Source of the DNA: Pseudacidovorax sp. RU35E
GTDB lineage: Bacteria > Pseudomonadota > Gammaproteobacteria > Burkholderiales > Burkholderiaceae_C
DNA: 64,000 bases
Direction: 5' to 3'
Assembly (NCBI RefSeq): GCF_900156165.1
Contig: NZ_FTMY01000011.1
Coordinates: 62,001-126,000 of the forward strand
The notes beneath the pieces are model-generated. The model saw nothing but the letters and a program-made list of their open reading frames with translations, ran no database searches and had not been told where the DNA came from. The translations under genes were made by a program, and so were the position numbers. Shown in pieces: positions 8,754-17,472 of this stretch. Position 1 is the stretch's first letter. Every line of letters starts with the position of its first letter.

Positions 8754-9788
8754 ATGACCGACACCCTCACGATCACCCGACCCGATGACTGGCACCTGCA
8801 CGTGCGCGACGGCGCCGCCCTGCGCGACGTGGTGCCGCACACCGCGCGCCAGATGGGCCGCGCGCTGATCATGCCCAACCTGCGCCCGCCGGTGACCACC
8901 GCCGAGCAGGCCGTGGCCTACCGCGACCGCATCCTGGCCGCCGTGCCCGAGGGCGAGCAGTTCGAGCCGGTGATGTCGCTCTACCTCACGGACAAGCTGC
9001 CGCCCGACGAGATCGCCCGCGCCGCGGCCGCGGGCGTGCGCGCCCTCAAACTCTATCCAGCCGGCGCCACCACCAACAGCGACGCCGGCGTGACCGACAT
9101 CCGCAAGACCTACGCCACGCTCGAGGCCATGCAGAAGCACGGCCTGCTGCTGCTGGTGCACGGCGAGGTGACCGACCCGGCCATCGACCTGTTCGACCGC
9201 GAGGCCGTCTTCATCGACCGCGTGCTGCGCCCGCTGCGCGCCGACTTCCCCGAGCTGCGCATCGTGTTCGAGCATCTGACCACGCGCGAGGGCGCGCACT
9301 ATGTGCGCGACGAGGGTGGCGACCACACGGCCGCCACCATCACGGCGCACCACCTGCTCTACAACCGCAACGCCATCTTCACCGGCGGCATCCGGCCGCA
9401 CTACTACTGCCTGCCGGTCCTCAAGCGCGAGGAGCACCGCCAGGCGCTGGTGCAGGCCGCCACCAGCGGCAGCCCGCGCTTCTTCCTGGGCACCGACAGC
9501 GCGCCGCATCCGGCGCATTTGAAGGAACACGCCACCGGCTGCGCCGGCTGCTACACGGCCCTGTCGGCCATCGAGCTCTATGCCGAGGCCTTCGACAACG
9601 CCGGCGCGCTGGACAAGCTGGAAGGCTTCGCCAGCTTCCACGGCCCCGACTTCTACGGCATGCCGCGCAACACCGGCACCATCACCCTGCGCCGCGAGGC
9701 CTGGACGCTGCCCGAGACGGTGCCCTTCGGCGAGGCCACGCTCAAGCCGCTGCGCGGTGGCGAGACGGTCGGCTGGAGGCTGGCATGA
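8754..9788 (+). CDS. pyrC: Dihydroorotase
   Basis: 344-residue class II dihydroorotase, converting N-carbamoyl-aspartate to dihydroorotate in pyrimidine synthesis. The metal-binding HxH is His14/His16 ([10 protein letters not shown]) and the carboxylated bridging lysine is Lys99 (ALKLYPAG). Further ligands appear in VHGEV, EHLTT and the catalytic Asp segment GTDSAPH. Length matches E. coli PyrC (348). ATG 8754 is chosen because the family begins just before [11 protein letters not shown]; the frame is open from 8724. Its stop overlaps the NYN-domain gene by 4 nt (ATGA). Confidence 0.96.
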   Translation: MTDTLTITRPDDWHLHVRDGAALRDVVPHTARQMGRALIMPNLRPPVTTAEQAVAYRDRILAAVPEGEQFEPVMSLYLTDKLPPDEIARAAAAGVRALKLYPAGATTNSDAGVTDIRKTYATLEAMQKHGLLLLVHGEVTDPAIDLFDREAVFIDRVLRPLRADFPELRIVFEHLTTREGAHYVRDEGGDHTAATITAHHLLYNRNAIFTGGIRPHYYCLPVLKREEHRQALVQAATSGSPRFFLGTDSAPHPAHLKEHATGCAGCYTALSAIELYAEAFDNAGALDKLEGFASFHGPDFYGMPRNTGTITLRREAWTLPETVPFGEATLKPLRGGETVGWRLA

Positions 9789-10789
9789 GCACGACGGCGC
9801 CGCTGTCCGGCGGCAAGGTGATGCTGCTGGTCGACGCCGACAACGTGTCGGCCGACGTGATGGAACAGGCCGTGCGCCGCGTGCTGGTCGAGCACGGCCA
9901 CCTGCACGTGCGCCGCGCCTACTGCACGCCCGAGGTCGCATTGCGCCACCAGGGCCTGTTCAAGCGCCTGGGCATGCGGCCGCTGGTCAACCTGGCGGCG
10001 GGCAAGAACAGCACCGACATCGCCCTGGCCGTGGATGCGCTGGACCTCGCCATCGCCGAGCGGCCGCAGGTGGTGTACCTGGTGTCCTCCGACTCCGACT
10101 TCGCCCCGCTGGTGCTGCGCCTGCGCGAGAAGGGCTGCCGCGTGTGCGGCATCGGCCAGCAGGGCAAGACGGGCGATGAGACGCGGGCGGCCTACGACCA
10201 TTTCATCGACCTGGTTCACAAGGGTGGTGACGCCCCCCAGGCGCCGGTGGCCGGCCCGTCGGCCGCGCCTGCCCGTTCGCCTGCCGCACGCAAGGTGGCG
10301 GCGAAGAAGGCGCCCGCCGCCAGGAAGACGTCGCGCCGCGCCGCTGCCGTCCCCGCGGCCGAGTCGGCGCCCGCACCGGCGCCGGCAATGCAGCCGTTAC
10401 CGGCACCGGCACTGCCACCCGCGCCAGCGGCGGCGCCCGCCAGGAAGAAGGCGAGTGCGTCCCCTGCCGCCAAGAAGACGCGCAGCGCCGGCACCCGCGG
10501 CGAGCGCGTGATCGAACCGGCGCCACCGGCCGAGGTTCAGGCCGTCGCACGCAAGACGGCTTCGGGCCGTCAGGACGCCCTGGTGGATGCCGACGCCATC
10601 CTCGGCGCCGTGCCCGCCCTGCGTGGTGGCGCCGAAGTGGCCCTCAACGACGTGGCCCAGGCCCTGCGCGCCGCGCGGGTGCTGGGCAAGAACGCCAGTT
10701 CGATCAAGCTCTTCGACAAGCTGCCCGCGGACTTCCAGGTGCTGCACCAGCCCGATCGCATCCGCTGGAAGGGCGCGGCCGGCCGTTGA
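9785..10789 (+). CDS. NYN-domain protein with C-terminal OST-HTH/LOTUS-like domain
   Basis: 334 residues. The N-terminal NYN (PIN-like) nuclease fold spans about residues 9-145. Acidic residues of the expected active site are visible: Asp in LLVDADN, Asp in [10 protein letters not shown], and Asp in [10 protein letters not shown] low-complexity Ala/Pro/Lys linker of about 100 residues follows, then a C-terminal domain (about 260-334, [15 protein letters not shown]...[15 protein letters not shown]) resembling the OST-HTH/LOTUS RNA-binding fold. This architecture (LabA/DUF88-like) suggests RNA cleavage or processing. The target is unknown. Coupled to pyrC by ATGA and to the next gene by TTGA. 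Confidence 0.85.
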   Translation: MSTTAPLSGGKVMLLVDADNVSADVMEQAVRRVLVEHGHLHVRRAYCTPEVALRHQGLFKRLGMRPLVNLAAGKNSTDIALAVDALDLAIAERPQVVYLVSSDSDFAPLVLRLREKGCRVCGIGQQGKTGDETRAAYDHFIDLVHKGGDAPQAPVAGPSAAPARSPAARKVAAKKAPAARKTSRRAAAVPAAESAPAPAPAMQPLPAPALPPAPAAAPARKKASASPAAKKTRSAGTRGERVIEPAPPAEVQAVARKTASGRQDALVDADAILGAVPALRGGAEVALNDVAQALRAARVLGKNASSIKLFDKLPADFQVLHQPDRIRWKGAAGR

Positions 10790-11628
10790 GCCCGCTGCCG
10801 GCCATCGACTGGGCCCACCCTGGGCTGGCCTTCTGGCGCCGTTGGGGCGAGCCGGCGCAGGACGGCGCCATGCGGGCGGTGCACGAGGGGCTGCAGGCGG
10901 TGTCGGCCCTGCCGCAGCCCGCCTTCGTGCCGCAGTCGGCGCTGCCGCCGGATGAGCCCTACGAAGCCTTCATCCACCGCACCGGCCGCGTGCCGACGCG
11001 CAACAACCTGCACGACTTCTTCAACGGCCTGGTCTGGCTCGGCTTTCCGTCGGCCAAGCGCCAGCTCAACCGCTTGCAGGCGGGCGAGATCGCGGCGCGC
11101 GGCATCGGCCCGGTACGCGGCCGCCTGCGCGATGCCATCACGCTGTTCGACGAGCACGGCGCGGTGCTGCAGGCGCCGCCCGTCCTCTGGGCCGCCCTGC
11201 AGGCGCGCGACTGGCGCCGGGCCTTCATCGACCTGCGGCCACTGTGGACCGAGGCACGCCTCACGGTCTTCGGCCATGCGCTGATGGAGAAGCTGGTGGC
11301 CGGCCAGAAGTCCGCCACGGCGCACCTGCTGCTCGGCCCGGACGCGCACGACCCCTCGCTGCCGGCCGACGACGGGCGCCTGTCCGACGCGCTGGCTGCC
11401 GACTGGCTCGCGCGCAAGCCCTTCACCCCGCTGCCCGTGGCCGGCGTCCCCGGCTGGCACCCGGGGAACGCGAACTTTTGCTTTTATGATGACTCGGAGG
11501 TCTTCCGACCTCGCCGCGCTGCAGACCCAGAACAACTTACAACAGTGCGGCATGCCGTGATGCTTGAAGCGGGCCGGGGGGCCCCCAACTTCACGGCGTC
11601 CCTTCCTCCCACGGAGAAACCGACTTGA
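10786..11628 (+). CDS. DUF3025 domain protein
   Basis: 280-residue protein of unknown function. The DUF3025 hallmarks are [19 protein letters not shown] (about 66-84) and the C-terminal [19 protein letters not shown]-type ending. The start is TTG at 10786, overlapping the stop of the NYN gene (TTGA). The last 35 residues after [12 protein letters not shown] are low-complexity and may simply be read-through over the htpX promoter, since the family usually ends near there. No membrane segment or signal peptide is seen, so it is probably cytoplasmic. The stop overlaps the htpX TTG start. Confidence 0.8.
   Translation: MSPLPAIDWAHPGLAFWRRWGEPAQDGAMRAVHEGLQAVSALPQPAFVPQSALPPDEPYEAFIHRTGRVPTRNNLHDFFNGLVWLGFPSAKRQLNRLQAGEIAARGIGPVRGRLRDAITLFDEHGAVLQAPPVLWAALQARDWRRAFIDLRPLWTEARLTVFGHALMEKLVAGQKSATAHLLLGPDAHDPSLPADDGRLSDALAADWLARKPFTPLPVAGVPGWHPGNANFCFYDDSEVFRPRRAADPEQLTTVRHAVMLEAGRGAPNFTASLPPTEKPT
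11563..11590 (+). promoter_or_regulatory. Predicted sigma-32 (heat-shock) promoter for htpX
   Basis: CTTGAAG (11563-11569), a 13-nt spacer, then CCCCAACT (11583-11590), against the sigma-32 consensus CTTGAAA-N13-15-CCCCATNT: one mismatch in each element. It lies inside the 3' end of the DUF3025 gene, 35 nt before the htpX start. htpX is a classic heat-shock gene, which makes the match credible. Confidence 0.7.
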
Positions 11629-12506
11629 AACGCATCTTCCTGTTCGTGCTCACGAACGTCCTGGTGGTCGCCGTCCTCGGCGTCGTCGCCAGCCTGCTGG
11701 GCGTCAACCGCTACCTGACGTCCAACGGCCTCAACCTCGGCGCGCTGCTCGGCTTCGCGCTCATCATGGGCTTCGGCGGCGCGATCATCTCGCTGCTGAT
11801 CTCCAAGCCCATGGCCAAGATGAGCGCCGGCGTGCGCATCATCAACGAGCCGCAGTCGCCCGACGAGGCCTGGATCGTCGCCACCGTCCGCAAGTTCGCC
11901 GACCAGGCCGGCATCGGCATGCCCGAGGTCGGCATCTTCGAAGGCGAGCCCAATGCCTTCGCCACCGGGGCCTTCAAGAACTCGTCGCTGGTGGCCGTCT
12001 CCACCGGCCTGCTGCAGAACATGACGCGCGACGAGGTCGAGGCCGTCATCGGCCACGAGGTGGCGCACGTGGCCAACGGCGACATGGTGACGATGACGCT
12101 GATCCAGGGCGTGATGAACACCTTCGTCGTGTTCCTGTCCCGCGTGATCGGCTATTTCGTCGACAGCTTCCTGCGCCGCGGCGACGACCGCGAGAACAGC
12201 GGCCCCGGCATCGGCTACATGGTGACGACCATCGTGCTGGACATCGTGCTGGGCTTCGCCGCCGCCATGGTGGTGGCCTGGTTCTCGCGCCAGCGCGAGT
12301 TCCGCGCCGACGCCGGCGCCGCCAAGCTGATGGGCCGCAAGCAGCCCATGATCAACGCCCTGGCCCGCCTGGGCGGCCTGCCCGCCGGCGAACTGCCCAA
12401 GGCCGTCGAGGCCATGGGCATCACCGGCGGCATCGGCAAGCTGTTCGCCACGCACCCGCCCATCGAAGAGCGCATCGCGGCGCTGCAGGCTGCGCAGCAG
12501 GGTTGA
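11625..12506 (+). CDS. htpX: Membrane zinc protease HtpX
   Basis: 293-residue M48 metalloprotease of the inner membrane, used in heat-shock quality control of membrane proteins. Two N-terminal transmembrane helices (residues 4-22 and 33-55) precede the zinc motif HEVAH (144-148). A further hydrophobic pair lies around 190-225, followed by the third zinc ligand in the [14 protein letters not shown] segment. The start is TTG at 11625, preceded by a GGAG Shine-Dalgarno (about 11613-11616) and overlapping the DUF3025 stop. Probably transcribed from both the upstream operon and the sigma-32 promoter. Confidence 0.96.
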   Translation: MKRIFLFVLTNVLVVAVLGVVASLLGVNRYLTSNGLNLGALLGFALIMGFGGAIISLLISKPMAKMSAGVRIINEPQSPDEAWIVATVRKFADQAGIGMPEVGIFEGEPNAFATGAFKNSSLVAVSTGLLQNMTRDEVEAVIGHEVAHVANGDMVTMTLIQGVMNTFVVFLSRVIGYFVDSFLRRGDDRENSGPGIGYMVTTIVLDIVLGFAAAMVVAWFSRQREFRADAGAAKLMGRKQPMINALARLGGLPAGELPKAVEAMGITGGIGKLFATHPPIEERIAALQAAQQG

Positions 12507-12550
12507 TGCAGCGGGGCCGGGGCGCGCGCCTTGGGCCTCCGACCAAAAGA

Positions 12551-12578
12551 AAGGCGCCTCCGTCGGAGGCGCCTTTTT
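12551..12578 (+). terminator. Rho-independent terminator after htpX
   Basis: An 11-bp perfect stem (AAGGCGCCTCC / GGAGGCGCCTT) with loop GTC, followed by five T. An A-rich run precedes it on the other side, so it may also work for the convergent proQ-type gene ending at 12688. Confidence 0.9.
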
Positions 12579-12687
12579 CATGGGTGGGCGTCGGACGCCT
12601 TGCGCATGTCGTGGGTTCTGCGCGCGTTGGCCCGGCGGCGCACTTCTCGGCCCAGGCGCTGCGTGGCGCCCGGCCGTTCGCACCTGA

Positions 12688-13662
12688 TCAGGCCTCGCTG
12701 GGCGCTTCGCTTGCCGCGGGAGCAGCAGCGGCCGCGCCCTTGCCGGGCTGCTTGCCCAGCACCCGCCGCGCTTCGCCCAGGTCCATGCCGTACATGGCGG
12801 CGAAGGCCTCGACCGTGGGCTGGCCGCTGGCCTCGAAGGCGCGCTGCAGCGCTTCGCGCCGGGCCAGTCGGCGGCCGTGCTCGGTGAAGGCTTCATCGAT
12901 CAGGGCCAGGGCATCCGGCTGCGCCACGCGCACCTGCTGCACATAGTCCATGCGCTCCAGGCCGCTGGCGCCGATGGCGTCGGCCAGGCGGGCGACCAGT
13001 TGCGGTCGAAGGTCTTCCTGCGTGCGGCCCTGCCGGCGCTTGAAGAGTTCGACGATGGCATGGTGCACGTGGTCGGGCGCCAGTTCCTCCACCGGCTGGC
13101 CGTCCAGGTCGTGGCGCGGCACGCGGTTGGCGATGGCGTCCAGGTAGCGGGTGGAGCGCGCATGCTGGCCCAGCGCCACCTTCAGCTCGTCGCCCGGCAG
13201 CACCTCGGCATGGCGGGCCAGCAGGTCCTCGTAGATGCCGCGCTTGAGCGGCAGGAAGCGCGCGCCGAACAGGTGAGGGTAGAGGCCGGCCAGCGTCTCC
13301 AGCAGCGGATGCACCTTGCGCCCCGCATTGCGCTGGGCCGCGTTCTGGCCCTTGCCTTGGTTCTGGCGCTGTCCCTGTGGCTGGCGCTCGGTCTGCGCGC
13401 CCTCGGCGGCAGGCGGTCGTCCGGCGCCGCTGCCCTTGCCCCGGCCGCCGCGGCGGCGACGCTGGCTGCGTTCTTCGCTGCGTTCTTCGCTGCGTTCTTC
13501 GCTGCGCTCGTCGCTGGGTTGGCTGCGTTCACCGCGCGTGAGACCGGCTTCCGGTGCCGACTCCGCAGCACCTGCGTCGCTTGCGGTCGGCGCAGCGTCG
13601 GCGTTCGAAGGCGCGGCAGGCGCGGGCGTGTCGTGAAACGGCGTGTCGTTGTGGTCGCTCAT
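12688..13662 (-). CDS. ProQ/FinO-domain RNA chaperone
   Basis: 324-residue protein. The FinO/ProQ RNA-binding domain covers about residues 115-235 (HPLLETLAGLYPHLFG...LPLKRGIYEDLL...STRYLDAI). The N-terminus is a long disordered tail with a Ser-Glu-Glu-Arg repeat and an RRRRGGRGKG basic patch; a second helical segment and an Ala-rich tail end the protein. Family members bind structured sRNAs and mRNA 3' ends. The tail is longer than in E. coli ProQ and lies before, not after, the FinO domain. Convergent with htpX across a terminator. Confidence 0.85.
   Translation of the reverse strand: MSDHNDTPFHDTPAPAAPSNADAAPTASDAGAAESAPEAGLTRGERSQPSDERSEERSEERSEERSQRRRRGGRGKGSGAGRPPAAEGAQTERQPQGQRQNQGKGQNAAQRNAGRKVHPLLETLAGLYPHLFGARFLPLKRGIYEDLLARHAEVLPGDELKVALGQHARSTRYLDAIANRVPRHDLDGQPVEELAPDHVHHAIVELFKRRQGRTQEDLRPQLVARLADAIGASGLERMDYVQQVRVAQPDALALIDEAFTEHGRRLARREALQRAFEASGQPTVEAFAAMYGMDLGEARRVLGKQPGKGAAAAAPAASEAPSEA
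13471..13506. repeat. Three tandem 12-bp repeats in the ProQ-like gene
   Basis: TTCTTCGCTGCG occurs three times in perfect tandem. On the coding strand each copy encodes R-S-E-E in the disordered tail. Copy number could vary by slippage without changing the frame, since 12 is divisible by 3. Confidence 0.9.
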
Positions 13663-13717
13663 ATCGGTCGCAAAGCGCCTGCGCCGGGGCAGGCGTGAAC
13701 AAGAGGATGGAAAAGAC

Positions 13718-14272
13718 TCAGCAGGAGGCGCGCAGGCCGCCCGCCAGCTGGCGGGCGATCAGCAGCCGGAAGGGCAGCAGCATGCCCACGCCGACGGCCA
13801 GCTTGACCGCCAGATCGCCGACGGCCCAGCTGAGCCACGGATCGGACGTGCCCGCGAAGGCCACGCCCCAGAAGATGGCCGTGTCGAGCACGGCGGCCAG
13901 CAGCGTGGCGGCCAGCGGCGCGCGCCACCAGCGTCCGCGCCGCAGGCGGTGGAAGACGCCGATGTCCAGCAACTGCGAGGCGATGAAGGCCAGCCCCGAG
14001 GCCGCGGCGATGCGCGGCGGCGCGAGCAGTGCCGACATGGCCACCGCCACCGCGAAGCCGACCCAGGCCACGCGCCGGGCCAGGGCCGGCCCGTGCAGCC
14101 GGTTGACCACCTCGCTCACCAGGAAGGCGGCCGGGTAGGTGAAGGCGCCCCAGGTGAGCCAGTCGTTGATGGGGAACTGCACCAGCACGTTCGAGGTAAG
14201 CACCACGATCGCCATGGCCGCGATGGCCGGCGCGAGCGAGCGCCACATCGGGGTGGTCATGGGCAAGTTCAT
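13718..14272 (-). CDS. VUT-family (YhhQ-like) membrane transporter
   Basis: 184-residue polytopic membrane protein with about five or six hydrophobic helices. Conserved-looking features are LTSNVLVQFPINDWLTWGAFTYPAAFLVSEVVNR and AFIASQLLDIGVFH, typical of the VUT/YhhQ family, whose E. coli member is linked to queuosine precursor uptake. No other queuosine gene is nearby. ATG 14272 overlaps the stop of the flavoprotein gene (ATGA). Substrate assignment by family only. Confidence 0.75.
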   Translation of the reverse strand: MNLPMTTPMWRSLAPAIAAMAIVVLTSNVLVQFPINDWLTWGAFTYPAAFLVSEVVNRLHGPALARRVAWVGFAVAVAMSALLAPPRIAAASGLAFIASQLLDIGVFHRLRRGRWWRAPLAATLLAAVLDTAIFWGVAFAGTSDPWLSWAVGDLAVKLAVGVGMLLPFRLLIARQLAGGLRASC

Positions 14273-15972
14273 GCCGGCACCCGCTGCGCTTCGGCCTCGG
14301 CCGCGATGGCGCGCGCCACGGCCTCGGCCACCTTGATGCCGTCCACGCCGGCCGACAGGATGCCGCCCGCATAGCCCGCGCCCTCGCCGGCCGGGTACAG
14401 GCCGGCCAGGCCGGGGCACTGCAGCGTCTCGCCGTCGCGGGCGATGCGGATGGGCGAGGAGGTGCGCGTCTCCACGCCGGTCAGCACAGCATCGTGCAGG
14501 TCGTAGCCGGGCAGCTTGCGCGCGAAGGCCGGGAAGGCCTCGCGCATGGCCTCGATCGCGTAGCCGGGCAGGGCGGCGTGCAGGTCGCCGGGCAGCACGC
14601 CCGGCTTGTAGCTGGGCACCACCTCGCCGAGCGCGGTGGAGGGCCGGCCCGCCACGAAGTCGCCCAGCAGCTGGGCCGGCGCGCAGTAGTCGCTGCCGCC
14701 GAGCACGAAGGCCTGCGACTCCAGTCGCCGCTGCAGCTCGATGCCGGCCAGCGGATGCGGCTTGCCGCGTGCGGCCTCCTGCAGCTCGGGCGACAGGGGC
14801 AGGTGCTGGTAGTCGGTCGGATAGTCGCGTGGCTCGATGCCCACCACGATGCCCGAATTGGCATTGCGTTCGGCACGCGAATACTGGCTCATGCCGTTGG
14901 TCACCACGCGGCCGGGCTCGCTGGTCGCGGCCACCACCGTGCCGCCCGGGCACATGCAGAAGCTGTAGACGGCACGGCCGTTGTTGGCGTGGTGCACCAG
15001 CCGGTATTCGGCTGCGCCCAGCGCCGGATGGCCCGCATGCCGGCCCCAGCGGGCGCGGTCGATCAGCCCCTGTGGATGCTCGGCGCGAAAGCCGATGGAG
15101 AAGGGCTTGGCCTCGATGGGCGCACCGCGGGTGTGCAGCATGCCGAAGGTGTCGCGGGCGCTGTGGCCCAGGGCGATCACCACATGGTCGGCGCGCAGCT
15201 CGTGCACCTGGCCGCTGGCCTGGTCGATGGCGGTGACACCGCGCACCCGGCCGCCTTCGACCTGCAGGTCGGTCACGCGGTGCTGGAAGCGGATCTCGCC
15301 GCCCAGGGCGATGATCTCGGCGCGCATGGTCTCGACCATCTTCACCAGGCGGAAGGTGCCGATGTGCGGATGCGCCTCCCACAGGATGTCCTCGGGCGCG
15401 CCAGCCTTGACGAATTCGTTGAGCACCTTGCGGCCGAGGTGGCGCGGGTCCTTGATCTGGCTGTAGAGCTTGCCGTCGGAGAAGGTGCCGGCGCCGCCCT
15501 CGCCGAACTGCACGTTCGACTCCGGATGCAGGTTCTTGCGTCGCCACAGGTCCCAGGTGTCCTGCGTGCGCTCGCGCACGGCCTTGCCGCGCTCCAGCAC
15601 GATGGGCCGGAAGCCCATCTGCGCCAGCAGCAGCGCCGCGAAGATGCCGCAGGGCCCGAAGCCGACCACCACGGGCCGCAGCCCGCCCTCGGGCGCGCGC
15701 ACCGGCGCCACGTAGCGCATGTCGGGCGCGCGCTGGATGTGGGGGTTCTTGGCGTGGCGCTCAAGCAGCGCAGCCTCGCCGGCCGGGTCGGCCAGCGCCA
15801 CGTCCACGATGTAGACGGTGAGCAGCTCGGCCTTGCGCGCATCGAAGCTGCGCTTGTGCACCGTGTGCGTGGCGATGTCGGCAGGCGCGACGCCCAGCGT
15901 GGCGGCGATCAGGGCCGGCAGCGCCTCGGGCGCGGGGTCGAGGGGAAGCTTGAGTTCGGAAAGACGGATCAT
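14269..15972 (-). CDS. FAD-dependent oxidoreductase, COG2509 family
   Basis: 567-residue uncharacterised flavoprotein. An N-terminal domain of about 95 residues precedes the FAD dinucleotide-binding motif GFGPCGIFAALLLAQMGFRPIVLERG near residue 105. Later come a GGAGTFSDGKLYSQIKD segment and a C-terminal GEGAGYAGGILSAGVDG motif (second FAD contact), both diagnostic of COG2509. Function in the family is unknown. Coupled to the VUT transporter gene by ATGA. Confidence 0.85.
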   Translation of the reverse strand: MIRLSELKLPLDPAPEALPALIAATLGVAPADIATHTVHKRSFDARKAELLTVYIVDVALADPAGEAALLERHAKNPHIQRAPDMRYVAPVRAPEGGLRPVVVGFGPCGIFAALLLAQMGFRPIVLERGKAVRERTQDTWDLWRRKNLHPESNVQFGEGGAGTFSDGKLYSQIKDPRHLGRKVLNEFVKAGAPEDILWEAHPHIGTFRLVKMVETMRAEIIALGGEIRFQHRVTDLQVEGGRVRGVTAIDQASGQVHELRADHVVIALGHSARDTFGMLHTRGAPIEAKPFSIGFRAEHPQGLIDRARWGRHAGHPALGAAEYRLVHHANNGRAVYSFCMCPGGTVVAATSEPGRVVTNGMSQYSRAERNANSGIVVGIEPRDYPTDYQHLPLSPELQEAARGKPHPLAGIELQRRLESQAFVLGGSDYCAPAQLLGDFVAGRPSTALGEVVPSYKPGVLPGDLHAALPGYAIEAMREAFPAFARKLPGYDLHDAVLTGVETRTSSPIRIARDGETLQCPGLAGLYPAGEGAGYAGGILSAGVDGIKVAEAVARAIAAEAEAQRVPA

Positions 15973-16047
15973 CGGCGCGGGGCCCGTGGTGATCGGGCAG
16001 GGCGGAGAGGAAGGTCGCGATTGTCGCCGATGCCGCCCGATGGCCGA

Positions 16048-16968
16048 TCAGGCCGGCAGGAAGCCCTCCACCGACAGGTAGCGCTCGCCGGTGTCGTAGT
16101 TGAAGCCCAGCACCACCGCGTCGGCCGGCAGATCGGGCAGCTTCTGGGCGATGGCGGCCAGCGTGGCGCCGGAGGAGATGCCGACCAGCATGCCTTCCTC
16201 GCGGGCGCAGCGGCGCGCCATTTCGCGCGCCGGCTCGGCATCGACCTGGATGATGCCGTCGAGCAGGTCGGTCTTCATGATCTGCGGCACGAAGCCGGCG
16301 CCGATGCCCTGGATCGGGTGCGGCGCCGGGCTGCCGCCGGACAGCACGGGCGAGGCCACGGGCTCCACGGCGAAGACCTTGAGCTTGGGCCACTTCTTCT
16401 TGAGCACCTGCGCACAGCCGGTGATGTGCCCGCCGGTGCCCACGCCGGTGATGATGGCGTCGATGCCGTCGGGGAAGTCGGCCGCGATCTCCTCGGCCGT
16501 GGTGCGCACGTGCACGTCGACGTTGGCGGGGTTGTTGAACTGCTGCGGCATCCAGGCGCCGGGCGTGCTGGCCACCAGTTCCTCGGCGCGGGCGATGGCG
16601 CCCTTCATGCCCTTTTCCTTGGGCGTCAGGTCGAAGCTGGCGCCGTAGGCCAGCATCAGGCGGCGGCGCTCGATGGACATGCTCTCGGGCATCACCAGCA
16701 CCAGCTTGTAGCCCTTGACGGCCGCCACCATGGCCAGGCCGACGCCGGTGTTGCCGGAGGTGGGCTCGATGATGGTGGCGCCGGGCTTGAGGGCCCCGGA
16801 CTTCTCGGCGTCCTCGATCATGGCCAGGGCGATGCGGTCCTTGATGGAGCCGCCCGGATTGCCGCGCTCGGACTTGATCCACACCTGCTGCGTGGCATTG
16901 CCGAAGAGCTTGTTGATGCGCACGTGCGGCGTGCGGCCGATGGTGTCGAGGATGCTGCTGGCTTTCAT
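16048..16968 (-). CDS. cysK: Cysteine synthase A (O-acetylserine sulfhydrylase)
   Basis: 306-residue PLP enzyme making cysteine from O-acetylserine and sulfide. The PLP lysine is Lys43 ([12 protein letters not shown]), the substrate loop is TSGNTG (69-74), and the phosphate loop is [10 protein letters not shown]. Length and start fit CysK rather than the shorter CysM. ATG 16968 is chosen because AAGGAG lies about 12 nt upstream; the frame continues open to 17316 without homologous sequence. It stands alone, divergent from rnpB. Confidence 0.93.
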   Translation of the reverse strand: MKASSILDTIGRTPHVRINKLFGNATQQVWIKSERGNPGGSIKDRIALAMIEDAEKSGALKPGATIIEPTSGNTGVGLAMVAAVKGYKLVLVMPESMSIERRRLMLAYGASFDLTPKEKGMKGAIARAEELVASTPGAWMPQQFNNPANVDVHVRTTAEEIAADFPDGIDAIITGVGTGGHITGCAQVLKKKWPKLKVFAVEPVASPVLSGGSPAPHPIQGIGAGFVPQIMKTDLLDGIIQVDAEPAREMARRCAREEGMLVGISSGATLAAIAQKLPDLPADAVVLGFNYDTGERYLSVEGFLPA

Positions 16969-17076
16969 GGCGTCGTCATCTCCTTGGAAGGTGCGGGCGT
17001 ACAGGATCGAACGGCGCATTGTGGCCAGATTCGGTGATGGCCGATGTCGTCCGGCGGCCGATGTGCGGGCGTCGCG

Positions 17077-17082
17077 GATAAT
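17077..17082 (+). promoter_or_regulatory. -10 element of rnpB
   Basis: GATAAT lies 7 nt before the predicted 5' end of the RNase P RNA (17090). No clear -35 is visible at the expected distance. It serves as an internal calibration for -10 spacing in this genome. Confidence 0.65.
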
Positions 17083-17089
17083 CGCGCCC

Positions 17090-17408
17090 GTGAAGCACGC
17101 CAGACCGCCGCTGGTGCAATCGCCGAAAGGCGGCACTGGAGGAACGTCCGGACTGCACAGGGCAGCGCAGGAGCTAACGGCTCCCCACCGCGAGGTGAGG
17201 ATCAGAGCAACAGAGACGAGCCGATTCAGTTCGGGTGAAACGGGCAATCTCTGCGCGCAGCAATACCAAGTAGGTGAACGTCGAGGCGGCCCGCTGAGTT
17301 CACGGGTAGGTAGCATCGAGCCGTCCGGGTGACCGGCGGCCCAGACAGATGGCGGTCACGCCGCGGGCAACCGCGGTGCACAGAATCCGGCGTATCGGCG
17401 CGCTTCAC
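17090..17408 (+). ncRNA. rnpB: RNase P RNA (class A)
   Basis: The catalytic RNA of RNase P, about 319 nt. P1 is formed by GTGAAGCACGCC (from 17090) and GGCGCGCTTCAC (ending 17408), with one mismatch. Universally conserved segments are present: GAGGAACGTCCGGACT with GCACAGGGCAG in the 5' half, the loop GGGTAGGTAGCATCGAG, and the 3' strand of P4, CACAGAATCCGG. Followed directly by a terminator. The J/P region after AGAATCCGG reads CGTATC where CTTATC is common, a small deviation. Confidence 0.95.
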
Positions 17409-17424
17409 AACTTACACCCTCACG

Positions 17425-17452
17425 AAACGCCAGCTTGCTGGCGTTTCTTCTT
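17425..17452 (+). terminator. Terminator of rnpB
   Basis: An 8-bp stem AAACGCCA / TGGCGTTT with loop GCTTGC, followed by CTTCTTTG. It lies between rnpB and the convergent pseudouridine-synthase-like gene. Confidence 0.85.
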
Positions 17453-17472
17453 TGTTGCGGCCGTTGGGCGCG

